A stretch of 64,000 bases of DNA from JBQTIQ01 sp052387955 (GTDB lineage: Bacteria; Actinomycetota; Acidimicrobiia; Acidimicrobiales; JACDCH01). The position numbers and the translations under genes were made by a program. Under the pieces are notes generated by a model. The model did not search any database. It saw only the letters and a program-made list of their open reading frames with translations, and was not told the DNA's origin. The stretch's first letter is position 1. Each line of letters begins with the position of its first letter. Location of the stretch: NCBI GenBank assembly GCA_052387955.1, contig JBQTIQ010000023.1, positions 44,642-108,641 of the forward strand. The letters are read 5' to 3'. Below are positions 16,012-24,578 of the stretch, in pieces.

Positions 16012-17019
16012 TCAGCCGGCCTGCGCGTTGGAGCCCTCGAAGACGGCCGACTTCACTCCACGACGAGCGAGGTCTCCGAGGAGAGGGATCGGGTCACCGA
16101 GGTCAGCGAGACCCCCGGCGCCCGTGCGAAGGAGATGGCCGCCAGCCGCGGCCAGAGCTGCCACCGCAGCTACGGCCCCGGCGGCCAGGGCCGGACGGTC
16201 GATGGCGCCTCGCACCTCGACCACGGTGTCGCCGCCCCGCCAGCCACGGACCTCGACCCTCACCGCACCGGGCCCGCCTTCGGGGTGAGGTCGGCGCATC
16301 ATCGGCAACCGGGCGGTCAGGCGGTCGCGCCGGTTGGCCGCCAGCCGGGCTGTGACCCGGGTGGCCGCCGGGAAGACCGTTCGGAGGAGCAGGGCGTCAG
16401 GGAGCGCAGCCCGGTAGCAGTCCTCGCCGCCGATCGGGTCGGGGAACCAGCACAGCTCACGGCCCGAGCCCGGCCGTCGCCGGGCCCAGTCGCCGTCTCG
16501 CCAGTCGAGCGACGCCGAGCGCAGAGCGCGATGGTGCTGGCGGGCGCACGCCGGCCCGCCGGTGCCTGACCGAGCCACGTGGACCTCGTCCACCTGGTCC
16601 AGCCCGATCGCGGCGTGGGCAGCCAGGAGGCACGAGAGCCCCGGGGCGAAGGTGGCCCCCACCACCACATGAATGCCCGCCTCGCGGGCGACCGTGTCGA
16701 GCGCCAACAGCTCACGGACTGTTTCGATGCCGTCGGCCACCGATACGACATGGACGCCGGCGGCGACCAACGCCCCCGCCACCGCACCGTGGGAGGCGTT
16801 GGGCGAGGCCAACACGGCGACGTCGATACCGTCGGCGTCGGCCGCGTCGAAGGGAGCCCGGCCGGCTTCGGCCCGGTCGTCGGCGAGAGCCGCCAGCACG
16901 TCCTCGGTGCGGCCGGGCTCGGGATCGTGCAGTACCAAACGCTCGAGGCCGTCGCTGGAGACCAGTTGGCGTGCCGCTCGGGCTCCGACTGCCCCGGTGC
17001 CGATGACGGCGACCCTCAC
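16012..17019 (-). CDS. NAD(P)-binding saccharopine dehydrogenase/Gfo-Idh-like protein
   Basis: 335 residues. A Rossmann motif (VAVIGTGAVGARAARQL) starts the protein, followed by an acidic strand end (LVLHDPEPGRTEDVLA) and VAVLASPNASHGAVAGALVA, a typical cofactor-binding ridge. The C-terminal half has an unusual Arg-rich region (RQHHRALRSASLDWRDGDW) and VEVRGWRGGDTVVEVRGAID, which resembles saccharopine dehydrogenase-like oxidoreductases. The substrate is unknown. The GTG at 17019 overlaps the stop of a 49-residue gene by four bases, fixing the start and implying coupling. Confidence 0.75.
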   Translation of the reverse strand: MRVAVIGTGAVGARAARQLVSSDGLERLVLHDPEPGRTEDVLAALADDRAEAGRAPFDAADADGIDVAVLASPNASHGAVAGALVAAGVHVVSVADGIETVRELLALDTVAREAGIHVVVGATFAPGLSCLLAAHAAIGLDQVDEVHVARSGTGGPACARQHHRALRSASLDWRDGDWARRRPGSGRELCWFPDPIGGEDCYRAALPDALLLRTVFPAATRVTARLAANRRDRLTARLPMMRRPHPEGGPGAVRVEVRGWRGGDTVVEVRGAIDRPALAAGAVAAVAALAAAGGHLLRTGAGGLADLGDPIPLLGDLARRGVKSAVFEGSNAQAG

Positions 17020-17165
17020 GACGTCGGCTCTGTCCCGGAGATGTCGAGTTCTCGCCACCCGCCGTCCTGGGGGGTGTCGTCGGGGCGGTTTCCCCGCAGC
17101 CGCAAGGCGGCGGCGACGACGCCGGCGACGCCCAGGGCCACCAGCGCACGACGAAAGTTCCTCAC
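17016..17165 (-). CDS. small membrane-anchored protein (49 aa)
   Basis: A short frame immediately upstream of and coupled (GTGA) to the dehydrogenase. It starts GTG with the sequence MRNFRRALVALGVAGVVAAA, a basic-hydrophobic N-terminal membrane anchor, and ends GGWRELDISGTEPTS. The tail with an aromatic-Arg-Glu-Leu motif looks like a docking peptide. The overlap and the amphipathic organisation argue that it is real despite its size. The function is unknown; it may tether or regulate the following oxidoreductase. Confidence 0.6.
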   Translation of the reverse strand: MRNFRRALVALGVAGVVAAALRLRGNRPDDTPQDGGWRELDISGTEPTS

Positions 17166-17196
17166 GAGACCGAGTTGCTACGGGCAGCCGTCATCG

Positions 17197-17270
17197 TGGG
17201 GCTAGCTGGAATCGAACCAGCGACCTCATCCTTATCAGGGATGCGCTCTAACCGACTGAGCTATAGCCCC
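17197..17270 (-). tRNA. ileT: tRNA-Ile (anticodon GAT)
   Basis: The minus strand gives a complete cloverleaf: GGGGCTA/TAGCCCC acceptor, D arm GCTC...GAGC, anticodon loop CTGATAA on stem GCATC/GGATG and T arm GCTGG-TTCGATT-CCAGC. The discriminator is A and no CCA follows in the DNA, unlike the tRNA-Ala gene at 3824-3900. It sits downstream of the DUF3566 gene, the same position as in mycobacteria. Confidence 0.97.
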
Positions 17271-17396
17271 GCAGCCCGGCCAACCTACAGACGCCTCGGC
17301 CGCGTCGCCAGACAAACAACAGCGCCTGCCCTCGCCTCGGCGATGCCCGAACCGTCGCCCCGGCCCTCGCCGCGCCTTGCGCCACCCCAAGAGCCC

Positions 17397-17984
17397 TCAC
17401 TCGACGGGACGGGCGGTCTCCTCTTCAATGACCGTGATCCGGATGCCGCCGACGATGTCGCTGATCAGGTTGAACAGGACCACCATGAGCACGTTCACGG
17501 CACTGCCGATGACCACCAGCACCACGCCGATCAGCATCGTCGCCCGGAAGATCAGAGGACCGTTGAACGTGAAGGTCTCGAGCGCGAACAGGGTCCTTAT
17601 GAAGTTCTGGACGTCGTCGAGGGCCCCGGTCGCGCCGGCAACGTTCCAGAGCACCGTGGCCGCCACCATCGTCACCAGGAACAGGCACAGATAGAAGAGC
17701 AGGGAGACCTTCAATACCGACCACGGGTCGACACGACGGATGATCCGAGTGACCTTGCGTGCCCGCATCCGCCCTGAGGAGCGCCCGTCCCGGCGGCGCG
17801 GTCGCGACACTTCGAGTGCGGTCGGCTCGGGCTCGGGCGGCGCGAAACGGGGCCCTCGCCGGCCGTGCCGGGGACCACCTCCGTTGCGGTCGAACTCGGC
17901 GACGCGATCGTCCGCCTCACCCCGTTCCAAGCGGGGGCTGGCGTCGTCGGGCGCGCTCAGCCGGGGGCTCGGCTCGGAAGGCAC
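17397..17984 (-). CDS. DUF3566 transmembrane protein
   Basis: 195 residues. A charged, disordered N-terminus of about 80 residues precedes the DUF3566 domain: RIIRRVDPWSVLKVSLLFYL begins the first helix, and IGVVLVVIGSAVNVLMVVLF is the second, followed by ISDIVGGIRITVIEEE. In mycobacteria the homologue (Rv0007/CwsA region) follows gyrA and has been linked to cell division and envelope assembly; that role is an analogy here. The gene overlaps the end of the upstream TadE/G-like gene by 28 bases. Confidence 0.88.
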   Translation of the reverse strand: MPSEPSPRLSAPDDASPRLERGEADDRVAEFDRNGGGPRHGRRGPRFAPPEPEPTALEVSRPRRRDGRSSGRMRARKVTRIIRRVDPWSVLKVSLLFYLCLFLVTMVAATVLWNVAGATGALDDVQNFIRTLFALETFTFNGPLIFRATMLIGVVLVVIGSAVNVLMVVLFNLISDIVGGIRITVIEEETARPVE

Positions 17985-18517
17985 AGCCCGAATCCTACGG
18001 GATGCTCCGAAGGTGACGGTTGGCAGAGGCCGGCTGCTCGACCGACGGCAGCCAACGGCTCGGCGATCCCCGGGCTCACCTCGACCGTGAGGCCGTCGGG
18101 CCCCGCCCGCTCGACCGGGACGACCATGCCCAGGATGTCCTCGGCGCGGGCCAGCGCAGCCCGAAGGGCCGGAGCGACGTCGGCACGGTCGCCGCCGCCC
18201 GGGGGACCGGCACCCCCGCCAACGAGTTCGGCCCGGGCGACGGCATCACCGCTGCCGACCCGAGCTCGTACGGTTGCGCCGTCGCCGTCGGCTCGAAAGT
18301 CGACGAGCTGGCCGCCGTTGGCCTCGGCCAGTGCCGCGGCGACCGTCGGCCCTTGGACCGCTCCGGCCAACGCCGCGGCGTCGGCGGCGCTGCGGGCCCG
18401 GGCCTGGTCACGGGCGTCGCGGCCGACGCTCGCCAGCAGCAGACAGGACAGCCCCATCAGGATCACCAGCACCGCTGTCAACGGGAGCACTTGCCCCTTG
18501 TCGTCCCGGGCGCGCAT
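17957..18517 (-). CDS. TadE/TadG-like pilus-assembly-type membrane protein
   Basis: 186 residues. The N-terminus DKGQVLPLTAVLVILMGLSC is the typical TadE/G-like anchor: a short charged lead, GQ, then a membrane helix. QARARSAADAAALAGA follows, the conserved helix of the family. The remainder is a short extracellular domain. Actinobacteria have such proteins within tight-adherence (Flp pilus) loci, but no tad genes adjoin it here. It lies between gyrA and DUF3566, so its partner apparatus is elsewhere or absent. Confidence 0.7.
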   Translation of the reverse strand: MRARDDKGQVLPLTAVLVILMGLSCLLLASVGRDARDQARARSAADAAALAGAVQGPTVAAALAEANGGQLVDFRADGDGATVRARVGSGDAVARAELVGGGAGPPGGGDRADVAPALRAALARAEDILGMVVPVERAGPDGLTVEVSPGIAEPLAAVGRAAGLCQPSPSEHPVGFGLCLPSRAPG

Positions 18518-18582
18518 CGCCTACCTCCTTGTACCGGTCGAAGCCAGGGGGAAGGCGCCGGGGCCCGGCGACGGGCGAGGGG

Positions 18583-21021
18583 TCAGTCGTCGGTGGAGAG
18601 CACGGGGGCGACCGCGGCAACCGACTGGCCGTCGTCGAGGTTCATGATGCGCACGCCGGTGGCGTCGCGGCCCTGGGAGGAGATCTCCCGCACCGACGTG
18701 CGGATGACCACGCCTCCGGACGCGATCACGAAGACCTCGTCATCGAGCGCCACCATGAAGGCCGCCACCACGAAGCCCTTGCGGGCGGTGAGCCTGATGC
18801 CCCGTACCCCCTGGCCACCCCGGCCCTGGGCGTTGAAGTGCCCTATCTGGGTGCGCTTGCCGTACCCGGCGTCGGTGACGATCAGGATGGCGGTGTCGTC
18901 ACGGGCGGTGTCGAGCGATACGACCTCGTCGCCGGTACGCAGCCTCATGCCGCGGACGCCGGCGGCGGTGCGGCCCATGGGCCGCACCTCGTCCTCGCTG
19001 AAGCGGATCGCGGCCCCGAGCCTGGAGATCATCAAGATGTCATCGCCGCCGTTGGTGGGGATCACCCGCACCAGCTCGTCCCCGTCCCGGAGACTGATGG
19101 CGATGATCCCTGCTCGCAGGGACGAGTCGTACTCGGTGAACTTCGTCTTCTTGACCTGGCCCTGCTTGGTGGCGAAGAACAGGAACCGGCTCGTCTCGTA
19201 GTCCCGCGTGTCGATGATCGCCTGGATGCGTTCCCCGGGCAGCAGCGGGAGCAGGTTGACGATGGCCGTCCCCCGTTGGGTGCGGTCCTTCTTCGGGATC
19301 TCGTGGGCCTTGAGCCGGTACACCCGGCCCTTGTTGGAGAAGAACAACAAGTAGGCGTGGGCCGTGGTGGTGAGGATCTGGGTGACGTAGTCCTCGTCCC
19401 GGAGCTTGGCCCCGGCTATCCCCCTCCCGCCCCGGGCCTGGGTACGGAACGTGTCGGCCGCCATCGTCTTGACGTAGCCCTTGGCCGAGTACGTCACGAT
19501 GAGGTCCTCGTCGTCGATCAGGTCCTCGATGTCGATGTCGCCGGCGTCGAAGGTGATCTCGCTGCGGCGTTCGTCGGCGAAGCGGTTCCGGATGTCGGTC
19601 AGCTCCTCCTTGATCACGCCTCGCATGCGGCCCTCGTCGGCCAGGATCGCGTCGAGCCCGGCGATGGCCCCCCGGAGTTGGCCGATCTCGGTCTCGAGGT
19701 CGAGGCGGGCCAGGCGGGTGAGCCGGCCGAGGGGAATGTCCAGGATGTCTTCGGCCTGGAGCTCGGAGAACTCGTAGGGCTCGGCCATGAGCGCCACCTT
19801 CGCCGCCGGGCGGTCCTCGGAGGCCCGGATGGTGGCGATCACGGCGTCGATGACATCGATGGCCTTGAGCCGGCCCTCACGGATGTGGAGCCGTTCGGCA
19901 GCTTTGCGGCGCCGGAACTCCGAACGGCGGCGAATGACCTCGAGCTGGTGCTCTATGTAGGCCTCGAGCACCTGGACGAGGCTCAGGGTCCGGGGCACGT
20001 TGTCGACCAACGCCACCGTGTTGACGGCGAAGTTCACCTGCAACGGCGTGTGCTTGTAGAGGTTGTTGAGGATGATGAGCCCGGGAGCATCTCGCTTCAG
20101 CTTGATCACGAGGCGGGTATCGGCCTGCGCCGATTCGTCGTTCACGTCGGCGATGCCCTCGATCTGACGGGTCTCGACGAGCTCCTTGATCTTGGCCGAC
20201 ACCGCGCTTACACCGACCTGGTAGGGCAGCTCGGTGACCACGATCTGGTCGGCACGGGCGCCTTCTTCGATCTCCGCCTTGGCCCGCATTCGGATCGAGC
20301 CCTTGCCCGTCCGGTAGGCGTCCATGATCCCCTGACGGCCCATGATCAGGGCCCCAGTCGGGAAATCGGGTCCCTTCACGAAGTGCATGAGGTCGTCCGC
20401 GGTGGCCTCGGGATGGTCGATCAGGTGCAGCGTGGCATCGACGACCTCGCCGAGGTTGTGAGGGGGGATGTTGGTGGCCATGCCGACGGCGATGCCCTGG
20501 CTGCCGTTGACCAGAAGGTTGGGGAACCGGGCGGGGAGCACGTCGGGCTGTTGGAACTCTCCCGAGTAGTTGTCGATGAAGTCGACCGTGTCCTCGTCGA
20601 TGTCGGCCAGCATCATCAGGGCGATAGGGGCCAAACGCGATTCGGTGTACCGGGACGCTGCCGGGCCGAAGTCGGGCGACCCGAAGTTGCCGTGGCCGGC
20701 GACGAGGGGATGCCGAAGAGAGAAGTTCTGGGCCATGCGCACCAGGGCGTCATAGATCCCCCCGTCACCATGGGGGTGGTACTTGCCCATGACCTCGCCT
20801 ACCACACGGGCACACTTCATCCACGGGCGGTCAGGGCGGTTGCCCAGCTCTTCCATGGCCCAAAGGATCCGGCGGTGCACCGGCTTGAGGCCGTCGCGGA
20901 CGTCGGGCAGCGCCCGGGAGGTGATGACCGACATCGCGTAGTCGAGGAAGGAGCGCTCCATCTCCTCCTGGATCTCGATCGGCTCGATGGCCGGGAAGCT
21001 CGGTGGTTGGAGATCAGTCAT
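18583..21021 (-). CDS. gyrA: DNA gyrase subunit A
   Basis: 812 residues, normal length. The catalytic tyrosine is Tyr125 in AASRYTESRL. The C-terminal pinwheel carries a GyrA-box-like QARGGRG needed for negative supercoiling, and no intein is present. In the quinolone-resistance region the sequence is YHPHGDGGIYDALVRMAQ: the residue equivalent to E. coli Ser83 is Gly87, while the Asp87 equivalent (Asp91) is kept. The gene follows gyrB by 14 bases in the same transcript. Confidence 0.97.
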   Translation of the reverse strand: MTDLQPPSFPAIEPIEIQEEMERSFLDYAMSVITSRALPDVRDGLKPVHRRILWAMEELGNRPDRPWMKCARVVGEVMGKYHPHGDGGIYDALVRMAQNFSLRHPLVAGHGNFGSPDFGPAASRYTESRLAPIALMMLADIDEDTVDFIDNYSGEFQQPDVLPARFPNLLVNGSQGIAVGMATNIPPHNLGEVVDATLHLIDHPEATADDLMHFVKGPDFPTGALIMGRQGIMDAYRTGKGSIRMRAKAEIEEGARADQIVVTELPYQVGVSAVSAKIKELVETRQIEGIADVNDESAQADTRLVIKLKRDAPGLIILNNLYKHTPLQVNFAVNTVALVDNVPRTLSLVQVLEAYIEHQLEVIRRRSEFRRRKAAERLHIREGRLKAIDVIDAVIATIRASEDRPAAKVALMAEPYEFSELQAEDILDIPLGRLTRLARLDLETEIGQLRGAIAGLDAILADEGRMRGVIKEELTDIRNRFADERRSEITFDAGDIDIEDLIDDEDLIVTYSAKGYVKTMAADTFRTQARGGRGIAGAKLRDEDYVTQILTTTAHAYLLFFSNKGRVYRLKAHEIPKKDRTQRGTAIVNLLPLLPGERIQAIIDTRDYETSRFLFFATKQGQVKKTKFTEYDSSLRAGIIAISLRDGDELVRVIPTNGGDDILMISRLGAAIRFSEDEVRPMGRTAAGVRGMRLRTGDEVVSLDTARDDTAILIVTDAGYGKRTQIGHFNAQGRGGQGVRGIRLTARKGFVVAAFMVALDDEVFVIASGGVVIRTSVREISSQGRDATGVRIMNLDDGQSVAAVAPVLSTDD

Positions 21022-21035
21022 GAACTATCCCAAGA

Positions 21036-22964
21036 TCAGATGTCGAGGAAACGGACATCGGTCGCGTTGGCCTGGATGAAATGCTTGCGACTCTCCACGT
21101 CGTCGCCCATGAGGGTCGACATGACTTCGTCGGCAAGGGCAGCCTGCTCGACGCCGACCTGCAGGAGCGTGCGGTAGCCCGCTGACATCGTGGTCACGCG
21201 CAGCTCGTCGTAGTCCATCTCACCCAGGCCCTTCAGACGTTGGAACTCCTTCTTGTGGTTGGGATGGTCGATCAGGAACCGGTTCTTGGCGGCGTCGTCC
21301 TTGAGGTACACCTTCTCTCGTCCCACGTCGGTCGAGTAGAGCGGTGGCTGGCAGACGAACACGTGGCCCAGCTCGACCAAGGGCTTCATCTGGCGGAAGA
21401 AGAACGTCAGCAGCAGCGTGCGAATGTGGGCCCCGTCGACGTCGGCGTCGGTCAGCAGGCAGACCTTGTCGTAGCGCCGCTTCTCGATGTCGAACTCCTC
21501 GCCGACGGCTGCGCCTATGGCCGAGATCAGAGCCCGGATCTCGGTGTTCTTCAGCATCTTGTCGAGCCGGGCGCGTTCGACGTTGAGGATCTTGCCCCTG
21601 ATCGGAAGTATCGCCTGGGTGGCAGGGTCACGGGCCTGGACGGCAGAGCCCCCGGCCGAATCGCCCTCGACGATGAACAGCTCGCGTTCGCTGCGGTCCT
21701 TCGAGGAGCAGTCCTTGAGCTTGTCGGGCATACCGGCGCCATCGAGCAGGGTCTTGTTGCGGATGACGTCACGGGCCTTGCGGGCGGCTAGTCGCGCCTG
21801 TGCCGCGGCCAGCGCCTTCTTGACCAGCTTGTTGGCCTCGGGAGGATGTTCTTCCAGCCAGGCCGCCAACTTCTCGTTGGTGGCCCGGTGCACCAGGGTC
21901 TTCATGGAAGTGTTGCCCAGCTTGGCCTTGGTCTGGCCTTCGAACTGCGGGTCGCGCAGGCGCACCGAGATGATGGCCGTCAACCCCTCACGGATGTCCT
22001 CGCCGGCGAGGTTCTCGTCCTTCTCCTTGAGCAACTTCATGCTCCGGGCGTACTTGTTCACGGCCGTGGTCAGGGCCGCCTTGAAGCCCTCCTCGTGGGT
22101 ACCGCCCTCGACCGTGTTGATCCCGTTGGCGAACGAGTGGATGCCATCGGTCTGGTACCCCGTCGACCACTGGAACGCGATCTCGACCTCGTGCGCATCC
22201 TCGCTCTGCTCGAGATAGCCGACCCGGCTGAACAAGGGCTCCTTGGCCGCGTTGACGTGCTTGACGAAGTCGACGATCCCGCCGGCGTAGCGGAACACGA
22301 CGGGCTCGACGGTCAGGTGCGCCGGGCGCTCGTCGCGAAAACGGATCTCCAAGCCCTTGTTGAGGAAGGCCATCATCTGCAGCCGTTCGAGGATCGTGCG
22401 TTGGGCGAAGTCGGTCGTCTCGAAGACCGTGTTGTCGGGCCAGAAGGTGACCGTGGTGCCGGTACGCCCCCGGGGCGCATCGCCCACGATCGTGAGCGGG
22501 CCCTGAGGAGCACCGCCGTCGGCGAAATCCATGCGGTAGCGCTTGTTGTCGCGGTCGACCTCGACGGTGAGCCGCGCCGACAGGGCGTTGACCACCGAAA
22601 CCCCGACGCCATGCAGCCCGCCGGAGACCTTGTAACCGTCTCCGCCGAACTTGCCGCCCCCGTGCAGCTTGGTGAGCGCGATCTCGACACCGGTCATCCG
22701 GTGCAACGGGTGCAGGTCGGTCGGGATGCCTCGGCCGTTGTCGACGACACGGCACCCGCCGTCAGCCAGGATCGTGATGTCGATCCGCGTCGCGAAGCCG
22801 GCCATGGCTTCGTCCACCGAGTTGTCGACGACCTCCCAAACCAGGTGGTGCAGGCCACTGGGGCCGGTCGAGCCGATGTACATACCGGGCCGCTTACGCA
22901 CCGGCTCGAGCCCCTCGAGGACCTGCATGCTCCCCGCGGTGTACGAGTGCGTCTGCTGCGCCAC
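21036..22964 (-). CDS. gyrB: DNA gyrase subunit B
   Basis: 642 residues. The GHKL ATPase domain shows EVVDNSVDEAMAG and the glycine-rich GLHGVGVSVVNALS; the TOPRIM domain shows EGDSAGGSA and DADVDGAHIRTLLL. The frame opens earlier, but the GTG at 22964 (VAQQTHSYTAGSMQVLEGLE) has AAAGG upstream and fits family length. No intein. A strong promoter candidate lies at 23056-23083. With gyrA it forms the supercoiling tetramer. Confidence 0.97.
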   Translation of the reverse strand: MAQQTHSYTAGSMQVLEGLEPVRKRPGMYIGSTGPSGLHHLVWEVVDNSVDEAMAGFATRIDITILADGGCRVVDNGRGIPTDLHPLHRMTGVEIALTKLHGGGKFGGDGYKVSGGLHGVGVSVVNALSARLTVEVDRDNKRYRMDFADGGAPQGPLTIVGDAPRGRTGTTVTFWPDNTVFETTDFAQRTILERLQMMAFLNKGLEIRFRDERPAHLTVEPVVFRYAGGIVDFVKHVNAAKEPLFSRVGYLEQSEDAHEVEIAFQWSTGYQTDGIHSFANGINTVEGGTHEEGFKAALTTAVNKYARSMKLLKEKDENLAGEDIREGLTAIISVRLRDPQFEGQTKAKLGNTSMKTLVHRATNEKLAAWLEEHPPEANKLVKKALAAAQARLAARKARDVIRNKTLLDGAGMPDKLKDCSSKDRSERELFIVEGDSAGGSAVQARDPATQAILPIRGKILNVERARLDKMLKNTEIRALISAIGAAVGEEFDIEKRRYDKVCLLTDADVDGAHIRTLLLTFFFRQMKPLVELGHVFVCQPPLYSTDVGREKVYLKDDAAKNRFLIDHPNHKKEFQRLKGLGEMDYDELRVTTMSAGYRTLLQVGVEQAALADEVMSTLMGDDVESRKHFIQANATDVRFLDI

Positions 22965-23055
22965 GGGCGCGCCTTTCCGGTCGGGACGATCAGAGGTGTT
23001 CCAGCACCGCCGACAGGAGAAAGCCCTGGTCAAGCGGGGGAATCACGATGACGGT

Positions 23056-23083
23056 ATTCTACCAGGGGGTGTGACACCGTCAG
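23056..23083 (-). promoter_or_regulatory. putative gyrB-gyrA promoter
   Basis: On the minus strand, CTGACG (23083-23078) and TAGAAT (23061-23056) are separated by 16 bases. The -10 matches the consensus at five of six positions. It lies about 95 bases upstream of the gyrB start, in the gap after the DUF721 gene. Confidence 0.6.
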
Positions 23084-23109
23084 CGGTGGGAGACAGTTCC
23101 GGGCGAGCG

Positions 23110-23460
23110 TCAGCCGGCCCGGACCCGGACCTGGAGCCGGCGCAGGACCCCGGGCCCGACAATGTCAGCGCCGCGGGTCAGGACCGCGGCCTCGTCGTAG
23201 CGCAACCGGGTCGCCCACCCCGGAGAATCGACGGTTACCAACAGACATCCGTGGTCGAGCGACACGGGCCGGGCATGGGCCGCGAGCTCGGCGCCGACCA
23301 GCGTCTCCCAGGACGAAAAGACCGTGCCTACCGCCGCCGCCGGCGGCACCCCCAAGCGGGCCAGGACGGCATCGAGAGCTTCGCCGATGGGTCGCGGTCC
23401 GTCGGGGTCATCCTTCGCCGCCGCCTGCCCGCCCGCTTCTCCACTATCCCGACCGCTCAC
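23110..23460 (-). CDS. dciA: DUF721/DciA-family helicase-loading protein
   Basis: 116 residues. The DUF721 core is visible: IGEALDAVLARLGVPPAAAV, then FSSWETLVGAELAAHARPVS, then LLVTVDSPGWATRLRYDE. DciA loads the replicative helicase DnaB in bacteria lacking DnaC/DnaI and is the usual loader in actinobacteria. In the recF-gyrB position its mycobacterial counterpart is Rv0004. An ATGA overlap couples it to recF. The dnaB gene lies 37 kb away in this window. Confidence 0.9.
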   Translation of the reverse strand: MSGRDSGEAGGQAAAKDDPDGPRPIGEALDAVLARLGVPPAAAVGTVFSSWETLVGAELAAHARPVSLDHGCLLVTVDSPGWATRLRYDEAAVLTRGADIVGPGVLRRLQVRVRAG

Positions 23461-24557
23461 GCGAGCTCCTCGACCACTTTCGACGTGTCAACCCTGAGGA
23501 CGCGGTCGGGGGTCGTACCGGCCGGCACCCCGGCCACCGAGGTCAGGATCGTCTGGCCTGTCGGCAGGCTGGCCACCAGGGCGGCGCTGCGGCCGGGATC
23601 GAGCTCCGAGAACACGTCGTCCAACAACAACACCGGGGCCGTGCCGCTGACGTCGGTGACCACTCCATGGGCCGCCAGGCGCAGGGCCAGGGCAAACGAG
23701 CGCTGCTCGCCCTGGGAGGCATGGGTACGAGCCGGCAGCCCCTCGAGTCGCAACCCCACGTCGTCGCGTTGGGGGCCGACCAGGTTGGCCCCCCGACGAA
23801 CTTCGTCCGTGCGGGCCGCGGCGAGCGCCGCGGCCAGGCCCTGGGCCATCCAGGGAGCTTCGTAGCCCACCTCGACTCGCAGGTCGGGCCCGCGGGGGCG
23901 GGCGAGGGCGTTGTACGCCCGGGAAAGTACCGGCGCCATCCGGGCGATCAGGTCGGCCCGTGCCCGGGCCAGCTCCTCGCCCAGCTCGACCAGCCGGGCA
24001 TCCCAGACATCCAACGTCGATGCCGCGGCAGCGTCGAGGCGGCGGCTGGCGGCGCACTGGCGCAGCAGGGTGCCGCGCTGGCGCAGGACGCGGTCCAGGT
24101 CGGAGCGGAGGCGGTCATGGCGGGGGTGCAAGGACACCAGGGCGTCGTCGACGAACTGACGACGTCCCGAGGGCCCGCCCTTGACCAGGGCCAGGTCGTC
24201 GGGCGAGAACACCGACACCCGGAGCGCGCCCAACAGGTCTCGCGACCGCTTGAGCGGCTGACGGTTGACCTGGGCCCGGCTGCGGCCCCCGGTCACCAGT
24301 TCGGCCTCGATGAGGAGCTCACGGCCGTCGCGTACGCCCTCCGCCCGGACGACCGCCCGGCCGGCGCCGGCACGGACCATGGCCTCGGGTGGTGCGCCAC
24401 GGAACGAAGCCAGGGTGGCCAGGTAGGCGAGGCCCTCGAGGAGGTTGGTCTTGCCCTGCCCATTGTCGCCCACCACCGCCGTCAACCCTGAGGAAAAGCC
24501 CACCTCGGCCTGGGAGTACGAACGAAAATCGACCAACCAAAGACGTCGGACGAGCAT
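23457..24557 (-). CDS. recF: DNA replication and repair protein RecF
   Basis: 366 residues. An SMC-like ABC ATPase with Walker A GDNGQGKTN (30-38), the signature SQGEQRSFALALRL and Walker B VLLLDDVFSELDPGR. It loads RecA at single-strand gaps through RecFOR. The FRSYSQAEVGFSSGLTAVVG start is typical. It lies 21 bases after dnaN's stop region in the usual dnaN-recF order and overlaps the DciA gene. Confidence 0.96.
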   Translation of the reverse strand: MLVRRLWLVDFRSYSQAEVGFSSGLTAVVGDNGQGKTNLLEGLAYLATLASFRGAPPEAMVRAGAGRAVVRAEGVRDGRELLIEAELVTGGRSRAQVNRQPLKRSRDLLGALRVSVFSPDDLALVKGGPSGRRQFVDDALVSLHPRHDRLRSDLDRVLRQRGTLLRQCAASRRLDAAAASTLDVWDARLVELGEELARARADLIARMAPVLSRAYNALARPRGPDLRVEVGYEAPWMAQGLAAALAAARTDEVRRGANLVGPQRDDVGLRLEGLPARTHASQGEQRSFALALRLAAHGVVTDVSGTAPVLLLDDVFSELDPGRSAALVASLPTGQTILTSVAGVPAGTTPDRVLRVDTSKVVEELA

Positions 24558-24578
24558 GTGGTCGCCCCCGGAGGGGCG

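Noticed and set aside
18274..21177. A very long open frame on the plus strand across gyrA
   Set aside because: It is antisense to gyrA with no recognisable motif. Long antisense frames are expected at this GC content.
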